A stretch of DNA of 64,000 bases from positions 124,001 to 188,000 of the forward strand of contig NC_064047.1 of assembly GCF_932526225.1 (NCBI RefSeq). The letters are read 5' to 3'. The notes below the pieces were generated by a model, which was not told where the DNA came from, ran no database searches, and saw only the letters and a program-made list of their open reading frames with translations. The DNA comes from Nematostella vectensis (taxonomy: Eukaryota > Cnidaria > Anthozoa > Actiniaria > Edwardsiidae). Below, piece by piece: positions 53,801-62,200 of the stretch. The translations under genes and the position numbers were made by a program. Every line of letters begins with the position of its first letter. Positions within the stretch are counted from its first letter, which is position 1.

Positions 53801-54741
53801 TTGATGATCGCCTTCTTAGACGCTAGTTTCGGAGGCAGCGGAATATAGGAAGACCCAGAAAGCGGTTCAAAGGGGTCTATGTTGATGTCAAAGTATTCCA
53901 CTTGGTCAAACTGCCATCCGGAGCCTTGCTTCTGGAACAGCTCAACTAATCCGAGTAAATAATTTGTCATCGTATCGAACAAATCAGAGAGATCAGTCGA
54001 CTCTGTCACAATCTCGGGCTTCTCTGTATGAAAATATCCCAGTTCTTCTTCGATCTGAGCTGTAGCCGGATCCTCTTTTATAAACCCGCAAGTAAAGATA
54101 AACTTCACTTTGATAGGCTTTTTTTGTCGACTGATGAGCTCTAAGACTTTCGGTTTGATTCTGGCGATGAATGTCTTGGGGTCGTAACCTCTCTGCCCGG
54201 CTATTCCGTGGGTTTTAAGATACCCCTTCAACGCCGTCTGTTGTTCCTTGGGTGTGAAGCGATCTTCCACCTCCTCGTGTAGACGCTTAATCCTCTCCTT
54301 CAGACGTTCGACCCGTTTATCTGCAGCCTCTTTGACGGTCTTTTTGATGGGCTCAGGGACATAAGATAGTATCCAATCCGCAAACTTGTCTAACTCGCTC
54401 TTGATCAAGTTGGCCGCCCTGTTTGCAAAATGCTTGAGTGATTGGACGCGGGAACTCCGTGGGGGTTGGGAGGGTTTTAGAATAGGGACATTAATCTCAG
54501 GTATCGGGCCGTCGAGAATACTCTCCGACGTGTTGGATGGGGTAATGCGGGGTGGTCGTGGCAGCCCTTTGACAAGTTTGGGTAAAGGAACCCGTCGGGG
54601 TGGTGGTGGTGGTGACGTGCTGGTCAGCGCCCCGACGAGCTCGTCTCTCCGCATCCAGTAATATCTTGGGATACCCCGCTCCTTGGCGAGGGCTTTCAGA
54701 TCTTTCACCTTCAGGTTCTCCATTTCTATCAAACCAGCCAT
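50815..54741 (-). CDS. Family B DNA polymerase (protein-primed type) with endonuclease VII-like zinc insert
   Basis: 1,308 residues, uninterrupted. A SAP/Rho-N-like helix pair (8-40) and a Pro-rich linker come first. DGPIPEINVPILKP follows at 77-90, nearly shared with the TFIIB-like protein. Next are a basic helical region (~100-165), a C2H2 finger (~439-453) and the 3'-5' exonuclease motifs: Exo I D498/E500 (YADFES), Exo II HNLSGYD at 643-649, Exo III YLESD at 804-808. An endonuclease VII-like zinc motif sits between Exo I and II (CHIC 598-601, DHCHLTGKYRG from 612, C628). The polymerase motifs are A (YLDANNLYG, D904), B (KLMNNSVFGK, 1038-1047) and C (DTDS, 1138-1141). It replicates the linear element, presumably with a terminal protein primer. 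The start codon lies inside a TTTAAAGACATG promoter motif. Confidence 0.97.
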   Translation of the reverse strand: MAGLIEMENLKVKDLKALAKERGIPRYYWMRRDELVGALTSTSPPPPPRRVPLPKLVKGLPRPPRITPSNTSESILDGPIPEINVPILKPSQPPRSSRVQSLKHFANRAANLIKSELDKFADWILSYVPEPIKKTVKEAADKRVERLKERIKRLHEEVEDRFTPKEQQTALKGYLKTHGIAGQRGYDPKTFIARIKPKVLELISRQKKPIKVKFIFTCGFIKEDPATAQIEEELGYFHTEKPEIVTESTDLSDLFDTMTNYLLGLVELFQKQGSGWQFDQVEYFDINIDPFEPLSGSSYIPLPPKLASKKAIINVKNENDHECFKWAVTSAVYPREKDPQRFSRQMIENSEKFDWSGIEFPVSLKQIDKFEKQNQYTVNVFGYETKIYPLRISEKDPDNAINLLLISDDETNHYCWIKNMMRLVSTQIDEFHHTRFLCCRCLNSFRCKQSLEKHSECCGNHEAVGIEMPKIDKDGNLPHIKFKNYNRKMRVPFVVYADFESFTENIDTCSPDESKSFTKQYQKHKPSGFCYLIKCFDGDISPPELVRYTAESPDEDIPQLFVESLESDIKKIYDKFRFPKKVKMTPKDKIAYNDATHCHICEGELGEDKVLDHCHLTGKYRGAAHNACNLDHKIPKFFPVIFHNLSGYDSHLFIKNLGTSEGKINCIPNNEEKYISFTKQIVVDSFTNKEGNKIDVKRDIRFIDSFRFMSASLDSLVGNMSRECFKNMAEYYEGEELQLLLRKGVFPYDWFDGFSKLDATQLPQREAFHSKLNDTDISEEDHLHARRVWEAFGMGTMRDYHNLYLESDVLLLADVFENFRDVCLKNYGLDPAWYYTAPGLAWDAALKTTKVRLELLTDYDMLLMIEKGIRGGVSMISNRHGEANNPYMKEYDPDLPTKYITYLDANNLYGWAMSNPLPTHGFRWMGDQELSGWRDRPCILEVDLEYPHHLHDLHNDYPLAPESIGLGNVDKLVPNLNDKTKYVIHHETLRLYVSFGLKVTKIHRGVTFEESAWLEPYIDLNTDLRAKATNDFEKDFFKLMNNSVFGKTMENIRNRVDIRLVTDEKQAKKLISKPNYQHRTIFCENLAAIHMKKTKLIFNKPVYLGMSILDLSKTLMYDFHYNFVKPKYGEDAKLLFTDTDSLMYEIETKDFYEDISGDVRSMFDTSNFPKGHPSGIEVGVNKKVIGMFKDEAGGQQITEFVGLRAKLYSYKMDEGKEEKKCKGVKRAVVKKSIGFDDYKDCLFGKKPQMRLMNVIRSHKHDVYTETVNKVALSHEDDKRIICDDGIHTFAHGHFRTLLGGGSVSSGTT

Positions 54742-54752
54742 GTCTTTAAACC
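54739..54752 (-). promoter_or_regulatory. Promoter motif, GACATG class, for PolB
   Basis: Minus strand GGTTTAAAGACATG, with the final ATG as start codon and TTTTGAAAAGT just upstream. It is the best match to the class consensus. Confidence 0.7.
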
Positions 54753-54784
54753 ACTTTTCAAAAGCTTGTTTTTAGATGTGAAGC

Positions 54785-54817
54785 TTAGAGGCTAGCCTCC
54801 CGAGCTCCCCCTAGGTG
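54785..54817. repeat. Dispersed palindromic unit, copy upstream of PolB
   Basis: TTAGAGGCTAGCCTCCCGAG plus CTCCCCCTAGGTG. It mirrors copy 2 at 38898 and overlaps the inner edge of the right terminal repeat. Confidence 0.7.
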
Positions 54818-55205
54818 CGACACGTGACAAAGTGATTGACAGGTGGGCTTGGCTATCACGTGACAAAGTGATTGACAAGTTTTTGACAAAGTGATTGATA
54901 GGTTTTTTACAAAGTGATTGACAGGTGGGCGTGGCTATCACGTGACAAAGTGATTGACAGGTTTTTTACAAAGTGATTGACAGGTGGGCTTGGCTATCAC
55001 GTGACAAAGTGATTGACAGGTGGGCTTGGCTATCACGTGACAAAGTGATTGACAGGTTGGCGTGGTCGTGCAAGAGATCTTTGGCAAACTCGCGCATGCG
55101 CAGGTCGCGAGGCTTGGCGGAGGTGTGCGGAGACTTTTGCGCCATTTTTGGAATGAAATTCGGGATGATGAAAACTTTGCGCCAGCTGCGCCAAAACCCT
55201 ACTAC
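54810..55205 (-). repeat. Right terminal inverted repeat of Polinton (~396 bp)
   Basis: Complement of the left repeat, ending CCCTACTAC before TGAGGGA. Its outer ~150 bp appears identical to the left copy. It contains 8 array units (54821-55056) instead of 13 and the NRF1-like site at 55091-55102. Confidence 0.92.
54821..55056 (-). repeat. Internal array of right terminal repeat: 8 units
   Basis: The same 36-bp and 23-bp unit types as at 38155-38544, including TGATTGACAG and CACGTG boxes. Loss or gain of five units accounts for the difference in length between the two terminal repeats. Confidence 0.9.
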
Positions 55206-55212
55206 TGAGGGA

Positions 55213-56814
55213 GGGGTCATGCTACCTGCTATAGTGATGCTATAGTGATGCTATAGTGATGTGCAAGCTTTAAAATATCTTAGGGGTAAGAATTACTGTT
55301 GACTACACCCAAAGTGCTGTCACTTAGGGTTACACTACTAACGTTTACATGTTTCCATTATTTCTCTGCTGTTTTTTATCTTGCCTTGACATACATCCAG
55401 AACATGTTTGATGTACACACACTTTGTGTACATGATATAAATGTTGCATCCAAACATTCCTTGGTGGCTGATTGCCATGGCTCTATTAGTGATGTCAAAT
55501 AATAAAGGTATGTAATCCTGAAAAAAATAGCATGTTTGATGTACTCTGAGGTGGATTGTCTCCTTAAAAAGGTGAGTAAAAAGATGTAAGAGGCTAATTT
55601 GATAGAAAAAAAAAGAATCTATTTGTAAGCATCCAATGGTTAAATGATTTTTTTATGAATGATAGACTTTGATAGGTGATGAAATATTTTTTTAAATAAA
55701 ATGTTTGATTTTCTATTATCTTTATTGAACTTTTTTTTTGTAAATTATCTTATGGCAGCCTAAGACAGAGTTGGAATACTTTCTACTTATCCCATTATCT
55801 TTATAAATGCTAAATGCAGATCTCTTATGTTATACAATTACAAATTACAGCAAATAAAAAAAGACATATTTGTATGCTAATTTTGGAATACATTTGATCA
55901 ATATATTATTTCAAATCATCAGCAACTCTTTTTTTATGAATAAGAACATTGTTATTGTGATGCAGTGAGGTCTATGATAAACTTGAACACAGTATTTCAA
56001 TGATGCAAAATCTGGGTTTAGAAAAGTTGTTTGGAAGTAAAGCTGTCCACTCACAAGAGTGCATGTTGGCAGAGCATTTATGTATTGTGTTCTTACATAA
56101 AACGTGTGATTGATCTGCTTTCGGCATGAAATAAAGTGGCTACCTAATGCAGGTTCATAAGAAATGTAAAGAAACTGGAATTGTATATCCCTTAGTAAAT
56201 GTGTAATGTATATACTAGAATCAGGGAAGAAATAATCAACATTCGTCTATGGTACTAAAATTAAAATACTTTAGCATATTGGTAAAATATTCTTTATTGA
56301 GGTTTTTTCAAAATCCCATGCAACAAAATGTTGCAAATGTTCACACATATTTTTTTGTATATACTATACAAAGTGATCTATACTATCTGAAAATAATAGT
56401 TATGTAATATTTGAATTCTGAGGCAAAATACTGTAATGCTGGTATATTTATATATATTCTGATATATCCATAACTATTAATTCTTGCCAATATTTATTCT
56501 GTCACACAACATTTTTTTGACATTCATTGCTTAAAGCAATTAAGGATTTAGCAAAAAAGTAAAAATTTATTTGAAAAATATTTATATAATCTTACTTCAA
56601 TTTTAGAAGTGCTCATGCCTTTTATGGTAATAGAGACCATTTAATAAATACTTTATTCATAAGATAATAAATAATATAAGATTATCATATCAATTTATAA
56701 ATATATATATATATATATATATTTACAATATTTATTGAATTGTTACATATTTTGTAACCTCTATTTCTGAAATAAATCTTGCAATTTCATACTTCTGCCA
56801 GATATTATATACTT
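55213..56814. other. AT-rich non-coding part of outer insertion, right arm
   Basis: No gene is seen. It contains a short 11-bp tandem repeat (CTATAGTGATG, ~55230-55262), many A/T runs and an AT dinucleotide tract near 56701-56722. Open frames here are short and unlike known proteins. Confidence 0.6.
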
Positions 56815-58560
56815 AAAGTAGGAGTCCCTCACTAGAGTTGTCCCTTGAATAGATGTGTCCCTTGAATAGAGGTGTCTCTTGTTGGTAGAGGTGTCCCTTG
56901 ATAGAGGTGTCACTAGAATAGAATGTCCATAAAATAGAGGTGCCCTTTGAATAGAGATGTCCATTCAATAAAGTTGTCCATAAAACAAAAGTGTTCCTTG
57001 AATATCATAGAGGTTCTATCTTGAGTTAAGGAGAGATAATGCCATTGAATAGAGGTATTCTTTGAATAGAGGTGTCAATTTCATAGAGGTGTCCCTTGAA
57101 TAGAGTGTCCCTTGTATAGACAGTGATCCTGAATATAACGAGGATCATGACAACCATACGACAACGGAGACTGCAGAAAAGCACTGAATTCAATATCTAT
57201 TTTTTTCGTCAGGAATCTCATCTTACTAAAAATAATGCATTGTCTGCCTGGATAGAGGTGCCCTTTGAATAGAGGTGTAACTTGAATAGAGATGTTCATT
57301 GAATAAAGTTGTCCATAAAACAAAAGTATTCCTTGAGTTAAGGAGAGATATGCCATTGAATAGATGTATTCTTTGAATAGAGGTGTCAATTGCATAGAGG
57401 TTTCCTTTGAATAGAGGTGTCTCTTGAATAGAGGTGTCCATTGTATAGAGGTGTCCCTGGAATAGAGGTGTCCCTTGAATAGAGGTGTTCCTTGTATAGA
57501 GGTGTCCCTTGAATAGAGGTCCCTTGAATAGAGGTTTCCTTTGAATAGAGGTGTCCCTTGAATAGAGGTGTCGCTTTAATAGAGGTGTTCCTTGTATAGA
57601 GGTGTCCCTTAAATAGAGGTGTCCCTTGAATAGAGGTTTCCTTTGAATAGAGGTGTCCCTTGTATAGAGGTGTCCCTTGTATAGAGGTGTCCCTTGAATA
57701 GAGGTGTTCCTTGTATAGAGGTGTCTCTTGAATAGAGGTGTCCCTTGAATAGAGGTGTCCCTTGTATAGAGGTGTCTCTTGAATAGAGGTGTCCCTTGTA
57801 TAGAGGTGTCCCTTGTATAGAGGTGTTCCTTGTATAGAGGTGTCTCTTGAATAGAGGTGTCCCTTGTATAGAGGTGTCCCTTGTATAGAGGTTTCCCTTG
57901 AATAGAGGTGTCCCTTGTATAGAGGTGTTCCTTGAATATAGGTGTCCCTTGTATAGAGGTGTCCCTTGAATAGAGGTGTCCCTTAAATAGAGGTGTCCCT
58001 TGAATAGAGGTTTCCTTTGAATAGAGGTGTCCCTTGTATAGAGGTGTCCCTTGTATAGAGGTGTCCCTTGAATAGAGGTGTTCCTTGTATAGAGGTGTCT
58101 CTTGAATAGAGGTGTCCCTTGAATAGAGGTGTCCCTTGTATAGAGGTGTCTCTTGAATAGAGGTGTCCCTTGTATAGAGGTGTCCCTTGTATAGAGGTGT
58201 TCCTTGTATAGAGGTGTCTCTTGAATAGAGGTTTCCTTTGAATAGAGGTGTCCCTTGTATAGAGGTGTCCCTTGTATAGAGGTGTCCCTTGAATAGAGGT
58301 GTTCCTTGTATAGAGGTGTCCCTTGTATAGAGGTGTCCCTTGTATAGAGGTGTCCCTTGTATAGAGGTTTCCCTTGAATAGAGGTGTCCCTTGTATAGAG
58401 GTGTTCCTTGAATATAGGTGTCCCTTGTATAGAGGTGTCCCTTGAATAGAGGTGTCCCTTGAATAGAGGTGTCCCTTTAATAGAGGTGTCCCTTGAATAG
58501 AGGTGTTATTTGAATAGAGGTGTTCCTTGAATAGAAGTGTTCCTTGGAAAGAGGTTAGAA
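56815..58560. repeat. 17-bp minisatellite
   Basis: Imperfect tandem copies of GAGGTGTCCCTTGAATA, with variants TTGTATA, GTTCC and GTCTC. Copies are degenerate from 56815 to 57115, then nearly continuous from ~57265 to ~58555 (about 75 units). Longer blocks recur: for instance ~57600-57960 resembles ~57980-58420, showing duplication of multi-unit segments. It is interrupted by an unrelated ~140-bp segment at 57117-57250. No unit-length protein frame is kept because 17 is not divisible by three. Confidence 0.95.
57117..57250 (+). repeat. Inverted partial copy of the exon-like sequence near the right end
   Basis: From GACAGTGATCCTGAATATAA to ~57250 the plus strand closely matches the minus strand of ~58975-59120, including the codons for DSDPEYNED, with a ~16-bp deletion and several substitutions. 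It therefore forms a long imperfect inverted repeat around the minisatellite. Confidence 0.8.
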
Positions 58561-58579
58561 AACAGTAAAAACGAGAATG

Positions 58580-59171
58580 TCAGTTTTTGTGTTGTGGAAT
58601 TCCACAAGTGTTCCATTCTCCATAATAAAAAGAAAGAACAACCTCCGATCGGCGTATATTGTACGCTAGTCTCAGCTCCTTGTTTTCGGAGACAAAAAGG
58701 GACACCTTATGCCCGGTCTTCATTCCTTTAAGCTGGCGTTTAAACAATCCAATCACCTCTTCTGATGTGAAGCCGGACAAAGTAACGCAAAACACCTTAA
58801 ATAAACGGATCGAAAAAAAGTGCAGAACTTCTTCCTTCTTGTCCTTGGAAATAAAAAAAAAATGGAGGAGCAAAACCGCCGAGAGTTTTCGCCAGTCTGG
58901 TGAATCCACGAAAAACTTCATGTGGCATATCCCTCCTCAACTCGACGAAGAAAGGGTGGCGAATCGTATTCCGTCCACCAAGCCGACGATGCATCATTTT
59001 TGCAAAAGACGAGATTCGTGACAAAATTGATCTTGAATTCAGAACAGGAAACTCGTCAAGCTTTTCTGCGGTCTTCGTTGTCGTAGGGTTGTCATAATCC
59101 TCGTTATATTCAGGATCACTGTCATCAAGGACAAGAGCGAGCACTTCTTCACGACTGTAGCGAGCCGCCAT
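58580..59171 (-). pseudogene. Transposase-like or host-like coding remnant at the right end, frameshifted
   Basis: From the ATG at 59171 (context AAAATGGCGGC, which is also a YY1-like motif) one frame runs to 58797. It starts MAARYSREEVLALVLDDSDP, an acidic N-terminus of the style seen in piggyBac-type and other cnidarian transposon proteins. At a run of ten T (~58863 on the minus strand reading) coding character shifts to a second frame ending at 58580. The two frames read as one protein broken by a homopolymer slip. The protein is not long enough for a transposase catalytic core. Family assignment is weak, and the 3-bp target duplication argues against piggyBac mobility (which uses TTAA). 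Confidence 0.4.
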
Positions 59172-59246
59172 TTTGAAAACCCCGCCAGACTTACGCGCGC
59201 ATCCGCTGATCAAAAGTACAGGCGAACATTGCCGATTTTAGGACCC

Positions 59247-59261
59247 TTTGTGCCCGGCGTG
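59247..59261 (-). repeat. Right terminal inverted repeat of outer insertion, followed by ATT duplication
   Basis: TTTGTGCCCGGCGTG, an exact complement of 36546-36560. The satellite resumes with ATTATGCTC at 59262. Confidence 0.9.
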
Positions 59262-62200
59262 ATTATGCTCAATAAACTGTTACCTCTCCCCTCTCCACCA
59301 GTTAAGCATTCTATGTATGCTTCCCTGTACAAAATGCGCCCCTTCAAATAGAACATTAAAGTGCACATACTTGTTTACTTCCTCAAACTCTTTGCTTTGT
59401 GTTTTTTGTTAACTTCCTAGGAACAAATTGAATACATATAATCAATAAATCCAGTAAGCTTATTTTGCAAACTCACTTTTTTTTATTATTTTTGCGCAAA
59501 ACCAATCAGGATTAGGGGGGTCAAGCACAAAGAAAGAAAACGAATAAAAAAAAAGCCCATTGGCCTGGGATCGAACCCGGTCTGAAGAACAAAACGGAAA
59601 CCATACATACGGATTACCCAATCGGTATGGCAGCACAAGGCTTTTACGGAAGGCTGTAAAGAACCCGAAGGCCCCAAGCACCGATATTTCCGAGCGAATA
59701 TGCTGTACAACACTCTTGCAAGGTTATCCCAACCCGCGCATTAATGGGGAGGACAATAACCAGGATCCCAGGCCTGTAATACGGTTACGCCACGCACAGC
59801 TCGCCGAGATTGTGGATGACAAAAAATAGAGGTCTATTTGGGCGTCTTGTGTCCCTTGGGGACTCGCCATGCGCACGGACGCATCTCTTTTATTGTGTAC
59901 ATGACATCAAATTAGCGAAGAAAAAAGACGCTGTTTTGGTATCACGTGAAAAGCATAAAATAAATAGAAATAAAGACGTAAGGGGGGAGAATATTGACAT
60001 ATTCATATTAGAATATTGACAAAATCCGCAATATTGTCTACGCTGACTAAGTAAAGCTATATTTTACTTTAAAGGGGCAGCAGCATAGTATTGCGCATGT
60101 CTGGAGTCAGTGTTTATTGTAGGCTTTTAAGTGTCAACAAACAGTTGAACTTTTTAAAAGCTGTCAATACCTTATTAAATAATATGCAATATTATATTGA
60201 AAACTATGTTAATGGACAGTTTGTGGTCATTTTTTTTGTTTTGTTTAAAGTCTCCCACATGTACCAAAAGCTCATAAGTCAGTATTAGAATTTCACTGAA
60301 GTTCATTGTGTCAGGGCTCTAGAGCTATTGCAAATCTCTTAAACATGACACTCCCCATTTAAAGGAAAGTAAAAAAAATCAAAATTGTTGGTGGGGGTCT
60401 CTGCTGTGTTTGTTTTCTTTTTAGTTTTGTTCTATTATTATTATTATTTTCTTTTTTAGAGGGGGAGGGGAATTCAGCTAAAAATAGCCAAGGGTCAATT
60501 CAAGCAACTAGTACAAAAGATGTTTTTTTGCAGTCCTTTATTCAATATATTCAAGGTTATCATGCAATTCTGTTGTTTGACTGCATATATATATATATTT
60601 TTTCTTTCTTTTCATTACAAGTTCTATATGTGTAAGTGGTGACCATAGCTATGATTACTATTATTTAGAATATTTTTTTACCTACTAAAAGAAAACAACT
60701 TGGCTGCAAAACACTTACTGTAGGGCACTCAATATTAGGCATTACCTTCATGTGGATGTAAGGTTGAAATGTCAAAACCTTCATTAACCCGTGAACTACG
60801 CTTTAGCGTATTACACTTTGTTGTGATCTGAGTCTATTGTTCTTTTTTGTGTTTTACTAACTATAACTGTTTAACTATCACACCTTGTTTCACGAGTTAA
60901 TGAAAACCACTCTAATTACTTACAGTAATTCTTTTTTAATATTATTATTTACTTGTATAATTTAGATGAGCAATACATATTTCTTCTTGGCCTTGTAGAG
61001 CTCATCTCGTTCCTCATAAATAACAAACAAAATGAAGTTTGTTCTTATTTTGGTGCAAAGGAATCTACAGTAGTTTTCTAATCAGAGAATTGTTTTTCTT
61101 TTAACACTCACCTGTTATTTCAACAGCTCTTACTTGAGTTTGCTTGTCTCAGAAATATACCTTGCTTAATAAACAAAGACATGTTACAAACTTATTTAAT
61201 AATAGGTAACAACTGCAATATTGTATGAAGAGAGTGCCCCTCTCTTCCCCCTGCTATTGTTGAAATTATGCACAATAAACTTTTACCTCTTCCCTCTCCA
61301 CCAGTTAAGCATTCTATGTATGCTTCCCTGTAAAAAATGCACCCCTTCAAATAGAACATTAAAGTTCACATACTTGTTTACTTCCTCAAACTCTTTGCTT
61401 TGTGTTTTTTGTTAACTTCCTAGGAACAAATTGAATACATATAATCAATAAATCCAGCAAGCTTATTTTGCAAACTCACTTTTTTTATTATTTTTGCGCA
61501 AAACCAATCAGGATTAGGGGGGTCAAGCACAAAGAAAGAAAACGAATAAAAAAAAAGCCCATTGGCCTGGGATCGAACCCGGTCTGAAGAACAAAACGGA
61601 AACCATACATACGGATTACCCAATCGGTATGGCAGCACAAGGCTTTTACGGAAGGCTGTAAAGAACCCGAAGGCCCCAAGCACCGATATTTCCGAGCGAA
61701 TATGCTGTACAACACTCTTGCAAGGTTATCCCAACCCGCGCATTAATGGGGAGGACAATAACCAGGATCCCAGGCCTGTAATACGGTTACGCAACGCACA
61801 GCTCGCCGAGATTGTGGATGACAAAAAATAGAGGTCTATTTGGGCGTCTTGGGTCCCTTGGGGACTCGCCATGCGCACGGGCGCATCTCTTTTATTGTGT
61901 ACATGACATCAAATTAGCGAAGAAAAAAGACGCTGTTTTGGTATCATGTGAAAAGCATAAAATAAATAGAAATAAAGACGTAAGTTGGGAGAATATTGAC
62001 ATATTCATATTAGAATATTGACAAAATCCGCAATATTGTCTACGCTGACTAAGTAAAGCTATATTTTACTTTAAAGGGGCAGCAGCATAGTACTGCGCAT
62101 GTCTGGAGTCAGTGTTTATTGTAGGCTTTTAAGTGTCAACAAACAGTTGAACTTTTTAAAAGCTGTCAATACCTTATTAAATAATATGCAATATTATATT

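Larger units (their letters stand above)
38006..55205. mobile_element. Polinton/Maverick (adintovirus-like) element, apparently intact
   Basis: The element is bounded by long inverted repeats starting GTAGTAGGGTTTTGG and flanked on both sides by TGAGGGA (37999-38005 and 55206-55212). Polintons usually make 6-bp duplications and start with AG; here the exact border can slide by one base. It encodes the hallmark set: protein-primed-type PolB, retrovirus-like integrase, packaging ATPase, double-jelly-roll-type major capsid protein and a penton-like minor capsid protein, plus accessory genes. All of these frames are open. Base composition is clearly more GC-rich than the surrounding satellite. 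It lies inside the outer insertion, so it is the youngest of the three layers. Confidence 0.96.
36546..59261. mobile_element. Outer DNA-transposon-like insertion in the satellite (hosts the Polinton)
   Basis: Both ends carry the 15-bp perfect inverted repeat CACGCCGGGCACAAA (36546-36560 and 59247-59261). The flanks are duplicated ATT (36543-36545 and 59262-59264). The uninterrupted satellite reads GACATTATGCTC at this point, confirming a 3-bp target duplication. Without the nested Polinton the insertion is ~5.5 kb (36546-38005 plus 55213-59261). No intact transposase is visible. A 3-bp duplication with ends starting CAC would suit a CACTA/EnSpm-like element, and PIF/Harbinger also makes 3-bp duplications, but the superfamily is not decided by what I can see. 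Confidence 0.8.

Noticed and set aside
58797-59171. piggyBac transposase as identity of the outer element
   Set aside because: Only an acidic N-terminus resembles that style, there is no catalytic core, and the insertion duplicated ATT instead of TTAA.
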